Shown here piece after piece: positions 9,601 to 17,426 of a DNA stretch of 39,391 bases. A model generated the notes under the pieces. It made no database searches. It saw only the letters and a program-made list of their open reading frames with translations, and was not told where the DNA came from. Source of the stretch: Candidatus Woesearchaeota archaeon (GTDB lineage Archaea > Nanobdellota > Nanobdellia > Woesearchaeales > UBA11576); NCBI GenBank assembly GCA_018668595.1, contig JABJCP010000042.1, positions 1 through 39,391 on the forward strand, read 5' to 3'. Both the position numbers and the translations under genes were made by a program. Numbering within the stretch: the first letter of the stretch is position 1; every line of letters begins with the position of its first letter.

Positions 9601-12600
9601 AATGTCAAGCTTCAGATGGAAATTCTCCATACACTTATGAGATTTTTTATGGTGATGAAAACAATGCAGAAGAATCTGAAATTATTGAGACTGATGAACT
9701 TGTAGCACAATTTACTCACAATTATGTTCAAGATAGCGAAGAGATGGAAAATGAAGAACAAGCATATACTTCCTATTGTAAAATTACTGATGTTGATGGC
9801 GACGAATCTGAATCAGAGTTATTATTAATTACTGTTGAAGATGTTGATCCTACTGCAAGTTTCACTTTTGATCCTGCAGATCCTGGAGAAGGAATTGAAG
9901 TTCAGTTTACAGATCTTTCAAATTCATACGATGGTATTGTTAATTGGCATTGGGAATTCGGAGATTCAAGTAGCAACAATGAACAAAATCCAATTCATGT
10001 TTTTGATTCTCAAGAAACTTACACAGTTAGTTTAATTGTTACTGAAGAAGATGGTGACTTTGCAGAATTTAGTCAAGAGATTTCAATTAGTGACGTTGTT
10101 CCTACTGCAGTTCTTGATGTAAATCCTGAAAATGGCGAAGAACCTTTAACAGTTGATGTAGAGTGTGGCAGTGTTGGAGGAAATGGACCTCTAGATTATA
10201 CTCTTACTCTAAAAACTGGATTTGAATTTAATCCTGATAATTTTGATTTAATTAATTCAGATGAACCTATCATTACAAGTTATGAACTTGAAGAAGAAAT
10301 TTATCTTTTTACTTGCATAGTTATTGATAACGACGGCGATGAAGATATAGTTAGTATGCAACTCGAAGTTACTGACGCATCACCAAACGCAGATTTTACA
10401 TGGGAACCTGAAAACCCTAATGTTTATGAAGATGTTTTATTTACTGCAACTGCAGATGGATATGAATCTCCTTTTGAATATAGTTGGGATTGGGATAATG
10501 ATGGTTTAGAAGATGCAACAACTTCAAGTGCAACTGCTATATTTCATTCAGGTGGAACACACACAATCAATTTATTAGTAACTGATGCTGATGGAACTCC
10601 TGAATTTATCACTCACGACATTGAAGTTATTCCAGATCTTACTGCACCAGTTATTTCAAATCTTCAAGTTATTGATTTGACTAATCAAAGTGCAGTTCTT
10701 ACTTGGGAAACTGACGATCCTAGTAACAGCATGGCAAGTTATGTTGATAATGGAGAAAACAAACATGTAACTGATAATAATCATGTTGTTTCTCATTCAC
10801 TAGAAATTACTGAATTAACTTCTGAAACTTTTTATTCAGTTGATGTTATTTCTTGTAATGGTGACGGATTATGTAGTGATTCTGAAAATATTGATTTTAC
10901 AACTTTAGAAGTTATGCCTTTAATAACTTATTTTGAAAGTAATACTCTTGAAGGTAGCGAACCATTTGCGTTTGATTATGAATGTGGTGTTGCTAATTCA
11001 GTTCCAGGCCCTTATACTTACACAATAAACTTTGATGATGGTTCATCAGAAATTGAGGATAGTGATTTGAAAGAAATTGATTTAGTTCATGAATATATTC
11101 TTGAACAAAATGAAGAAGATCAAAAACTATTTGTTCCAACTTGTACTGTTGAAACTCAGGCTGCACAACCAGTAACAAAAGAATTAGAAGTTACGGTTTT
11201 AGATTCAGTTCCTGAAAACTTAGCATTTGCTTGGAATCAACATTCAGTAAATCTTGTTGATACTTATGTTTATACTGATTTTGATGTTGCATTCGAAACA
11301 ACATTTGATGCTTACGATACACCAGTTACTGTCGAGTGGGATTTTGATAGTGATGGTGTTGTTGATGAGTTTGGAGAAAACGCAGTTCATATGTTTACTG
11401 AACCTGATGTATATATTGTGACTGTTACAATCACAGATAATAACTTAGATACTATCACCACAAATAAAGCTATTGCAGTTGTTGAAAAAGTTGATAGTCC
11501 ACCTATTGTTCAATCTGTTGAAGTTTTTCCAAAGATTGTTGATCTTTCTGAATATGTAGATGTTTTATTCCTTACAGAAGTTAATAGTTATTATCCATTA
11601 AACAAATTTGGTTTTGAAATTACTTATCCTGATATGACATTAGATGTTAGTCAAGCAAATCCATTTAGTCTTAAACAATGTGTATTTACAGTTCCTGAAG
11701 CAGAAAATGGAGTTGGTGAACAATTTACCTTGCCAACTAAAGATACTATAACTGATTCAACTATTGTAAATGTAAATGGTATTGACTATACTATTGATAT
11801 GAAATATGTTTTTGATGATGCTTGTGTTTTTGAAGTTAATGGTCAAGCAGCAGAAATTAAAGAAGGATTGACTGACTCTATTATTGATGAGTTTTCAATC
11901 ACTGTTGATGAAGTTAAAAACGAATTTATCCAATATGGAAATATTGAAGTTTATGATCTTGTTGAATTAGAAATTAATTATGGAACTTCAGTTGAAAAGC
12001 TTTGGTTACCTCATAGTGTTTATGAAAATGATGCTTCAACTTTTGAAATTGAATTTACTGGTTGTGATGAACAAGAGATTTGTAGTTTTAACGGATATGT
12101 TAATGATGATGCAAACACTTACAACACACAAATTGCATTAGGCGATTCTGAAACTATTGATGGAGTTACAATTACTGTTGTTGACAGAGTAGTTCCAAAA
12201 ATAAATCAAGCATTCACAATTTATCAACCAACGCAAATTGGCCAAATTAATGTTAAGTCTCTTGCAAAAAATATTTTTGAAGAAGAAGATTCGAAATCTA
12301 CAATCATGATTGCTTACGGATTAGAAAGTCAAGGTGAAGATATGGTTGTTAATTTAACAACAATGCAACCTATAGGTACTGAACCTCACACTGCAGAATT
12401 TAATTGTAGTGTTGAAAATGGAATTGGTCCTTACGATTACTTAATTGATTATAATGATGGTTCTAATACTGAACTAGTTGAGAACTCTGACGAGTTATTC
12501 AATATTTTTACACACGAGTATGTTCAACAAGGAGATTACACTGCTTCATGTTTAGTTACTGATTCAGAGGGTGCAAATGCAGGTAATGTATTTGATGTTA

Positions 12601-14471
12601 GTGTTTCTGATTCAACAGGATTTGATGTTGGATTTACCTGGGATCCTGCATTCCCTAAAGAAACTGTTCAATCTCAGTTTTTTGGAACAACTGATGCTTA
12701 TGATATTCCTGTAACTTGGAGTTGGGATTTTGATAATGACAACGCAGAGGACAGCAATGAACAAAACCCAATTTACACTTTTGATAGTGTTAATACTTAT
12801 CCAGTTACATTAATTGTTACTGATAGTGATGGTTCACAAAATAGTTTAACACAAGATGTTGTAGTTATAGAAAATATTCCTCAATGTTCTGATGGTGTTG
12901 ATAATGATGGTGATTGTTTAATTGATATGGATGATCCTGGTTGTAGTAGTCCCGACGATGATGATGAATCTGATGAACCTATTAATGCTACTGACTTAAG
13001 ATATTATCCTGATATGTTTAACAATAATGGAGACTTTAATGGTTTAATTGTTGTTGGAGAAACTGCGCCTGTAGAAGATAGTATTTCAATGACTAAGATA
13101 GGATCATCTTTAGAAGTTTATGGATTAAATAACGCATTACCTGGCGTGTTAGATGGCGAAGTTGTAGATAGTCAAGCTCAAAATTTGATTGTTGTTGGTA
13201 GTGCTTGCAATAATAGTATTGCAGCAGAACTTTTAGGAGTTGCATTCCCAAGTTGTGGTGCAGATACTGGACTTCCTGAAAATACAGGAGTTATTAGACT
13301 TTTAGAAAATGGTGCAAGTACTGCGCTTTTAGTTACTGGTTGGACTGAAACTGAAACTAGTGCAGCAGCAGATGTTCTTGCTCAATTTACAGATTATCAA
13401 GATACTTGCACATTTATTGGATCTGAATACTTAATCGACCTTGCAGCTCAAACTCAATGTTCCGACGGTGCAGATAATGATGGGGATGGATTAATTGACT
13501 TCCCTAATGATCCTGGTTGTGAAAATGCAGCTGATGACGACGAGAACGATCCAGCTTCTGGAGCTCTTGATTTTACAATCCAAGCAGATCCTACAAGTGG
13601 AAATATTCCGCTTTTAGTTCAGTTTACTAGTACAATAATTAATGGTACCCAACCTTATACTTACGCGTGGGATTTTAATGACGATAATGTTACTGATTCG
13701 ACAAGTTCAAGTGGTGTTTATATTTACAATACTGTTGGAGATCACACCGCATCATTAACAATTACTGATGGTGCTGGAGATACTTTAACTAGAAGTACTG
13801 TGATTAGTACAACTCAAACAACTCGAGATATTGCAGTTACAAATTTAGGTTATTCGACAGAACTTATTACAACATATCTCGACGATAATGTTGAAGTGAC
13901 TGCTACAATTACAAATCAAGGTAATGTTGACGAAACTGGTATAGAAATAGGACTTTATATTAATAATGAATTAGCAAACTCGACCACTCTCGACCTAATA
14001 TCTGGAGCTAGTGATTCTGTTGCATTAACATTTACTGCATCCACTCTTAACAATAATGATGTTAAACTAAAAGTTACTCCTCTTGCTGGTGAAACTAATC
14101 TTGCTAATCAAGAATTGTCTAAAAATATGTTTGTTTGGAGTGTTGAATCAATTATCAGCCCAAATACTATAGAATTATTCCTAGACACAGCTAACGCAAA
14201 TGTTGGAGATTCATTTAATGCTTATCTTCCACTACAAAATGATTATAATATTTATGCGTTTGATGATTTGAAAGTTAATCTTGTTTTCGACGAGAATTCA
14301 TTCACAGTTCCAATTCCTGAGCAATTAATTGATTTTGCAAATGGAGCAATGGAAATTGTACAGTGGGTTATTACTGCAGATCAAGCAGGCAATTATCACA
14401 TCGATGCAGCTATTGGAAACAATGAAATTACTTCAGATGAAATCGCTGGTAAAGACGTTCAGGTAAATTAA
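6678..14471 (+). CDS. Giant secreted PKD-repeat protein with S-layer-type, Fn3-like and CARDB-like modules
   Basis: 2597 aa, very Asp/Glu-rich. A Lys-rich start and hydrophobic segment (about 24-41) form a signal peptide. About 16-18 PKD-type domains follow, recognisable by WDFGDG-like cores (SWNFGDGE, HWEFGDSS, AWDFNDDN) and TVTDSDGS-like final strands. Around residue 1320 is a fibronectin type III-like domain (APVISNLQVIDLTNQSAVLT). Residues 1605-1900 lack PKD motifs and resemble S-layer beta modules (CVFEVNGQ, CSFNGYVND). Two Asp-rich CSDGxDNDGD loops, likely calcium-binding, sit near 2068 and 2260. Between them, residues 2105-2256 resemble the archaeal S-layer Rossmann-like module (LIVVGETAPVEDS, QNLIVVGSA, ALLVTGWT). 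A CARDB-like domain spans about 2379-2480. A C-terminal membrane anchor is absent. One base separates it from the next gene. Confidence 0.9.
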   Translation: MLKKNKKMNKSEKNKKSLLNKLVTQFIILIFIMGMVPLNAAALPDLKPTCSLMASSNEVETVLVLTATSTDFFENAGIKSIKIYEDGNILSTKSCYGYTSCVYTKTVIYSSPGTHEYYAIAKDNSGKTTQSQTKEVTFLGTNNAPDIYEHSPDQSTIEFEESESYEFTILASDADWDLLTYEWFEDSTKIFGATQKTYTLQKNVEGIEENFNLIVKVSDGEGGFASKAWDITILDTVPEIDFNSYDTIITEGESASFQVIASAYDGLADYSWNFGDGEVMDATAQNNVAHTYEESGVFTVTATARDTEGDESSASIQVTVSDVDPNIIELTCDTPITEGEETTCTITAENGNEFDKVDYFEWDFNDGSDPIQTQAMSRSYPFVSSATHEYDQNGGYTITVTVFDEDSSIDQTAFIVVEDTEPIADFEFEPVNPFEHQDVQFTDLSTPGHDEIVEWTWIFDDGTSSQDQNPIKSFDDGTHLITLTVTDSDNSADTIQKNIDVQINAPSVISFTAQPTQGVEALDVDFVCEFEGLDSPFDYEIDFGDATPLETGQTDEGIAQASHTYLADDIYTATCTVYDSDADSDSATIDITVTNNPPEVSFTADVSSGPEELNVEFECEITFGNSPFDYEIDFDDATPIESGQTENSFLTSHSYLNGNYNPTCTITDADGDIISDSTSVLVADSIPENVDFTYEPIEDIEEQTLVQFSGTADAFDEPLTWSWDFDEDGIEDSDEQNPSFFFESDGIYMVTMTVTDSDGSEVSVSKDIDILNNAPEVTITVEPIKGTEPLDIDVQCDISGGNAPYDYELEFGNADGISGQTDQLQFFGVYTYNENGDYVVTCTVTDVDGDIIEASEMIQVIDSVPENVDFTFTDNNDDLIYETEEVFFSSTFDVYDVPVTLQWDFGDETVLEDANVDETHTYATDGLYTITLTVTDSDGSEVSVSKDVEVLNNAPTSTIISDIDSGTEPLEVNFECQASDGNSPYTYEIFYGDENNAEESEIIETDELVAQFTHNYVQDSEEMENEEQAYTSYCKITDVDGDESESELLLITVEDVDPTASFTFDPADPGEGIEVQFTDLSNSYDGIVNWHWEFGDSSSNNEQNPIHVFDSQETYTVSLIVTEEDGDFAEFSQEISISDVVPTAVLDVNPENGEEPLTVDVECGSVGGNGPLDYTLTLKTGFEFNPDNFDLINSDEPIITSYELEEEIYLFTCIVIDNDGDEDIVSMQLEVTDASPNADFTWEPENPNVYEDVLFTATADGYESPFEYSWDWDNDGLEDATTSSATAIFHSGGTHTINLLVTDADGTPEFITHDIEVIPDLTAPVISNLQVIDLTNQSAVLTWETDDPSNSMASYVDNGENKHVTDNNHVVSHSLEITELTSETFYSVDVISCNGDGLCSDSENIDFTTLEVMPLITYFESNTLEGSEPFAFDYECGVANSVPGPYTYTINFDDGSSEIEDSDLKEIDLVHEYILEQNEEDQKLFVPTCTVETQAAQPVTKELEVTVLDSVPENLAFAWNQHSVNLVDTYVYTDFDVAFETTFDAYDTPVTVEWDFDSDGVVDEFGENAVHMFTEPDVYIVTVTITDNNLDTITTNKAIAVVEKVDSPPIVQSVEVFPKIVDLSEYVDVLFLTEVNSYYPLNKFGFEITYPDMTLDVSQANPFSLKQCVFTVPEAENGVGEQFTLPTKDTITDSTIVNVNGIDYTIDMKYVFDDACVFEVNGQAAEIKEGLTDSIIDEFSITVDEVKNEFIQYGNIEVYDLVELEINYGTSVEKLWLPHSVYENDASTFEIEFTGCDEQEICSFNGYVNDDANTYNTQIALGDSETIDGVTITVVDRVVPKINQAFTIYQPTQIGQINVKSLAKNIFEEEDSKSTIMIAYGLESQGEDMVVNLTTMQPIGTEPHTAEFNCSVENGIGPYDYLIDYNDGSNTELVENSDELFNIFTHEYVQQGDYTASCLVTDSEGANAGNVFDVSVSDSTGFDVGFTWDPAFPKETVQSQFFGTTDAYDIPVTWSWDFDNDNAEDSNEQNPIYTFDSVNTYPVTLIVTDSDGSQNSLTQDVVVIENIPQCSDGVDNDGDCLIDMDDPGCSSPDDDDESDEPINATDLRYYPDMFNNNGDFNGLIVVGETAPVEDSISMTKIGSSLEVYGLNNALPGVLDGEVVDSQAQNLIVVGSACNNSIAAELLGVAFPSCGADTGLPENTGVIRLLENGASTALLVTGWTETETSAAADVLAQFTDYQDTCTFIGSEYLIDLAAQTQCSDGADNDGDGLIDFPNDPGCENAADDDENDPASGALDFTIQADPTSGNIPLLVQFTSTIINGTQPYTYAWDFNDDNVTDSTSSSGVYIYNTVGDHTASLTITDGAGDTLTRSTVISTTQTTRDIAVTNLGYSTELITTYLDDNVEVTATITNQGNVDETGIEIGLYINNELANSTTLDLISGASDSVALTFTASTLNNNDVKLKVTPLAGETNLANQELSKNMFVWSVESIISPNTIELFLDTANANVGDSFNAYLPLQNDYNIYAFDDLKVNLVFDENSFTVPIPEQLIDFANGAMEIVQWVITADQAGNYHIDAAIGNNEITSDEIAGKDVQVN
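8941..9540 (+). repeat. Recent two-domain duplication inside the PKD gene
   Basis: The 60 nt at 8941-9000 and those at 9481-9540 differ at only six positions and are exactly 540 nt (180 codons) apart. Each copy is preceded by PKD strands and followed by an AATAATGCTC junction. Other PKD units are similar only at protein level, so this pair marks a young in-frame expansion of a two-domain unit. Confidence 0.65.
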
Positions 14472-14472
14472 A

Positions 14473-16131
14473 ATGATGTTTAAAATGTTATCAAAAATAA
14501 TGTCAAGAAGTTTGATCTATTTAGTAATCTTATTAGCTATGGGGTCAATGGTTTTTGCAGCAGAATGTGTTGGAACTCTTAGTGCTCCGACTAAATTGGT
14601 TTTCCCGGGAGAAGAATTCACAGTTAGTTTTTTTAATGCAGAACCTACTAGTACTGGACTTGATGTTAATTTAAATCTTCCTGTGGGTCTTACAACTGTA
14701 AGTACAAATCCTCAAGCAGGCAATCCTTTTAATGTTCATAAATGGACAATTACTGCAGCATCTGCTCAAATTTATGATGCTAGTGTTACAGTCGATGGTC
14801 TTTGTGAAAAGAATTTTAGTGTTAATGTTGTTGACACTGTTGATAATCCTAATTTAGATATTACTGTCGACGCTATTCCTGATATTATGTTAGGAGATTC
14901 GGCTCCTGTTACAGTTACAATTGAAAACTTAGGAACGGGAATTGCAACAGATGTTTCTGGTTTACTTTCCACAGCAGGTAATGCAAATCTTGAAGCCAAC
15001 ACAATTAGTCATACTCAAATTGAAGTTGCTCCTGCTACAGTTTCAACAGATCATATTTTAACACCAACTTATTGTACTGGAAATTCATTTACAGATACTC
15101 TAACTGTTAATTTAAATAATTTTAAAAATGCTAATGGAAAATTTATGACTCCTGTTTCTCAAACTGCTCAATTTAATGTATTGTGCACAGATCTTGCATT
15201 CAACACACTAGTAACTCCTAGCGTAACATCACTTACTCAAGGAGATGGTTTTACAATATCATTCACACTAAAAAATATTGGAACAATTAATGCTACAAAT
15301 ATTATAATCTCACTTTATGTGGAAAATAGCACGTCACCGTTTACAACTGTTAGTTTAGAAGATTTAGCTACAGGAGAATCTACTCAGTATTCAAAAGATG
15401 TTTCGAGTTCAAGCATTCCTACAGGAACTAATGAAATTAAAACCATAATCACATCAACAAGTGAAGGTAGTTCAACTAATAATGAAGCACCATCATTCAC
15501 AATGACAGTTTCTGCTCCCGCCGCAACACCTCAAAAACAAAATAATGGTGGTGGAGGTAATGGCGGAGGTTTTTCAAGCAGTATTTTATTAACTCTTACT
15601 GAAGATAATCCTAGTGTTTCACTTAATGTTAAAAAGTATCACACTATCAAATACAAACCAGAAGGAAGCGAAGATTGGATTTATTTTAATATTAAGAAAA
15701 TTTATGATAATTATGTAGAACTTGAAGCTAAGATTCCAGGACCTGACGAAACTGTTAAAATTAACAAGGGAGATTCTGCTACATTTGATGTAAATGAAGA
15801 TAGTAAAGACGACATTAGAACAACAGTTGATTCAGTCAGTACAAGTAGTGCAATTATTGAATTTAGTTTATTATCTGCTAAACCTAAAACAAAACCTAAT
15901 ATTTTACCAATGTTCCCTAAAAAAACTGAGCAAAAAGTTAACGAGGAAACACAACCAACAGAACCTAAGCCTGAAGTAAAAGAATCATTTAGTGAAGGTG
16001 TTTTGAAATTTATTGAAACATTTACATTACGATCAAAAGCTCCAATTTATAGTGGAATGAGTTTATCACTTTTAATTATTCTTGTTGGATTAGGTATTTA
16101 TTTTGTATCGACTAGAAAACCAGAGTATTAA
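14473..16131 (+). CDS. CARDB-like surface protein with C-terminal membrane anchor
   Basis: 552 aa. It has a signal peptide (hydrophobic residues 13-29, cleavage near VFAAEC), a first beta domain, and two CARDB-like domains typical of cell-surface adhesive proteins. These run from about 127 (DITVDAIPDIMLGDSAPVTV) and from about 237 (LAFNTLVTPSVTSLTQGD). A Gly-rich flexible linker spans about 357-370. A small domain follows (375-480; LNVKKYHTIKYKPEGSEDW), then a Lys/Pro/Glu spacer. A single membrane segment (about 526-546) ends in RKPEY, leaving a short basic cytoplasmic tail. The start lies one base after the PKD gene's stop, so the two are almost certainly co-transcribed and perhaps translationally coupled. 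It may anchor the unanchored giant protein at the membrane; this is inference. Confidence 0.85.
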   Translation: MMFKMLSKIMSRSLIYLVILLAMGSMVFAAECVGTLSAPTKLVFPGEEFTVSFFNAEPTSTGLDVNLNLPVGLTTVSTNPQAGNPFNVHKWTITAASAQIYDASVTVDGLCEKNFSVNVVDTVDNPNLDITVDAIPDIMLGDSAPVTVTIENLGTGIATDVSGLLSTAGNANLEANTISHTQIEVAPATVSTDHILTPTYCTGNSFTDTLTVNLNNFKNANGKFMTPVSQTAQFNVLCTDLAFNTLVTPSVTSLTQGDGFTISFTLKNIGTINATNIIISLYVENSTSPFTTVSLEDLATGESTQYSKDVSSSSIPTGTNEIKTIITSTSEGSSTNNEAPSFTMTVSAPAATPQKQNNGGGGNGGGFSSSILLTLTEDNPSVSLNVKKYHTIKYKPEGSEDWIYFNIKKIYDNYVELEAKIPGPDETVKINKGDSATFDVNEDSKDDIRTTVDSVSTSSAIIEFSLLSAKPKTKPNILPMFPKKTEQKVNEETQPTEPKPEVKESFSEGVLKFIETFTLRSKAPIYSGMSLSLLIILVGLGIYFVSTRKPEY

Positions 16132-16152
16132 ATTCAGAGCAAAACAAACTAA

Positions 16153-16168
16153 ATTTTTTATTTTTTTC
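16153..16168 (+). terminator. T-rich terminator of the envelope gene block
   Basis: Two runs of six and seven T, separated by one A, begin about 20 nt after the stop of the CARDB-like gene. This matches archaeal intrinsic termination at U-tracts. Confidence 0.5.
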
Positions 16169-16326
16169 TAAAATTAAATTTTGATACTATTCGCAGAATT
16201 AAGATATAATCAACATAATAGCTCTCTTTCTACCAAAACATTTATAAAAAATAAGTTATAAAATACTATTATAAGAGGCATATTAAATTACAATATAACT
16301 CACTATAATAAAAGCTCCTAACAACT

Positions 16327-16447
16327 GGGCTTGTAGTCTAGCGGCTATGACATCGCCTCGACATATACAGCTATGCTTAATACTCAAAAAATAGCAGAGC
16401 TGTTTTTGATGTGGCGGGAATCTCCGGTTCGAGTCCGGACAGGCCCA
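16327..16447 (+). tRNA. tRNA-Val (GAC anticodon) with a 48-nt intron
   Basis: The acceptor stem is GGGCTTG/CAGGCCC with discriminator A, and CCA is not encoded. The T arm is TCCGG-TTCGAGT-CCGGA. The anticodon stem is TCGCC/GGCGG and the variable loop is GAATC. The anticodon GAC lies at 16360-16362. The intron (16364-16411) begins after A37 and forms a textbook bulge-helix-bulge: TCGA pairs with TTGA, flanked by three-base bulges CAT and TGT, each cut after its second base. An inner intron helix (ACAGCT/AGCTGT) supports the fold. Position 33 is C rather than the near-universal U33. A TATA-like box lies near 16289-16297. Confidence 0.9.
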
Positions 16448-16695
16448 TTAGATAAATCAATTTCATCGACGCAGTCGATTAAATTGGTTTTCTAATGCCT
16501 AATAATCTCGATGAGTTTACGAGTCGAGATTATTTTTGCATGCGAAAAACTTGTTTTTTCGCATATTTACAAATTATTTTCACCGACAAAGTCGGTTAAA
16601 TTGATTTTCATATGCTTGATAATGCAGACGTTCTCGAACGTAGTGAGAGGTTGTCACATTATCTTCGTATACGAAAAATTTTAATTTTTCGTACA
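16446..16695 (+). repeat. Tandem pair of three-hairpin structured units
   Basis: Directly after the tRNA-Val 3' end are two diverged copies (about 16447-16564 and 16565-16695) of a unit with three hairpins in the same order. Hairpin 1 is AAATCAATTT-CA-TCGAC-GCA-GTCGA-TT-AAATTGGTTT in copy one and has a CCGAC-AAA-GTCGG core in copy two. Hairpin 2 is TAATCTCGA/TCGAGATTA in copy one and GATAATG/CATTATC in copy two. Hairpin 3 is ATGCGAAAAA/TTTTTTCGCAT and then TACGAAAAAT/ATTTTTCGTA. Both arms of each stem change together, which indicates selection for pairing rather than sequence. The region from the tRNA to the next start (16448-16752) shows no coding signal. Confidence 0.6.
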
Positions 16696-16752
16696 GAAAA
16701 CATAACTAAAAAAAAATTATTTTTCACAATCACAAAAAAAAGAGGTAAACAA

Positions 16753-17421
16753 ATGGAACTTCCACAGTATAAAGTAAAACCTAATACTATTAGAATGGTA
16801 ATTCCATGGATATTCAAATTATTAGCTTTATGCGCTTTATTCTATGTCGGTATTTTTATTAATGTAAAACTTCTTCTCAAATCAACAATACCTACATTGG
16901 TAAATGTTTTCATAGTTATATTTCTTTTAGTCCTTGTTATTGTTCAAATTGTTTTATATCATTTAAAATTTGGAAAATTCAAGTATGTTTTTTTTACAAA
17001 TCGTATTGATTATGAGTCAAACAAACCTGAAACTTTTTTATTTACAGATTACAAAGAATCGCATCTTAAACAAAACAGTTTAGATCAAATGTTTGGAACA
17101 GGAACTATTGTGATAAACAATACGTTTAATCTTGGTCCTATCAGTAATGCAAAACAAGTGTTTAATTATTTACAGCAATTAATTAAATATTTTGAAAATG
17201 CTCATGCGCAATATGCAAAATTTGCGCCGTTTCACGACAATAAGTCGACACAAATAACAGCTAATGAAACAAAAACAGATATTACAGAATCTAATAGTCA
17301 TACAACAACTCAACCAAAACAAGAACAAAGCATGCATTTAGAACAACCTCGAGATAAACCTCAAACAATTAGCATGCCTAACAAAGAATGGCCTGGTAAC
17401 ACTCCTGCCCCAAATAGGTGA
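16753..17421 (+). CDS. Small membrane protein with a PH-like (DUF304-type) domain
   Basis: 222 aa from the ATG at 16753. That start follows an AGAGGT ribosome-binding site; earlier in-frame starts lie inside the hairpin array and are rejected. Two membrane segments (about residues 16-38 and 44-66) are followed by a compact domain with KYVFFTNRIDYES and TGTIVINNTFNLGPI, resembling bacterial PH-like membrane proteins. These usually read as 'normal strand, conversion to second messenger-free binding'; the function here is unknown. The tail (about 155-222) is Thr/Gln/Pro-rich and probably disordered. The stop overlaps the ribosome-binding site of the AMP phosphorylase gene, so the two are likely co-transcribed. 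Confidence 0.6.
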   Translation: MELPQYKVKPNTIRMVIPWIFKLLALCALFYVGIFINVKLLLKSTIPTLVNVFIVIFLLVLVIVQIVLYHLKFGKFKYVFFTNRIDYESNKPETFLFTDYKESHLKQNSLDQMFGTGTIVINNTFNLGPISNAKQVFNYLQQLIKYFENAHAQYAKFAPFHDNKSTQITANETKTDITESNSHTTTQPKQEQSMHLEQPRDKPQTISMPNKEWPGNTPAPNR

Positions 17422-17426
17422 TTTTC

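Noticed and set aside
16612..16752. N-terminal extension of the PH-like membrane protein
   Set aside because: These 47 codons lie in the duplicated hairpin unit; a ribosome-binding site precedes the ATG at 16753.
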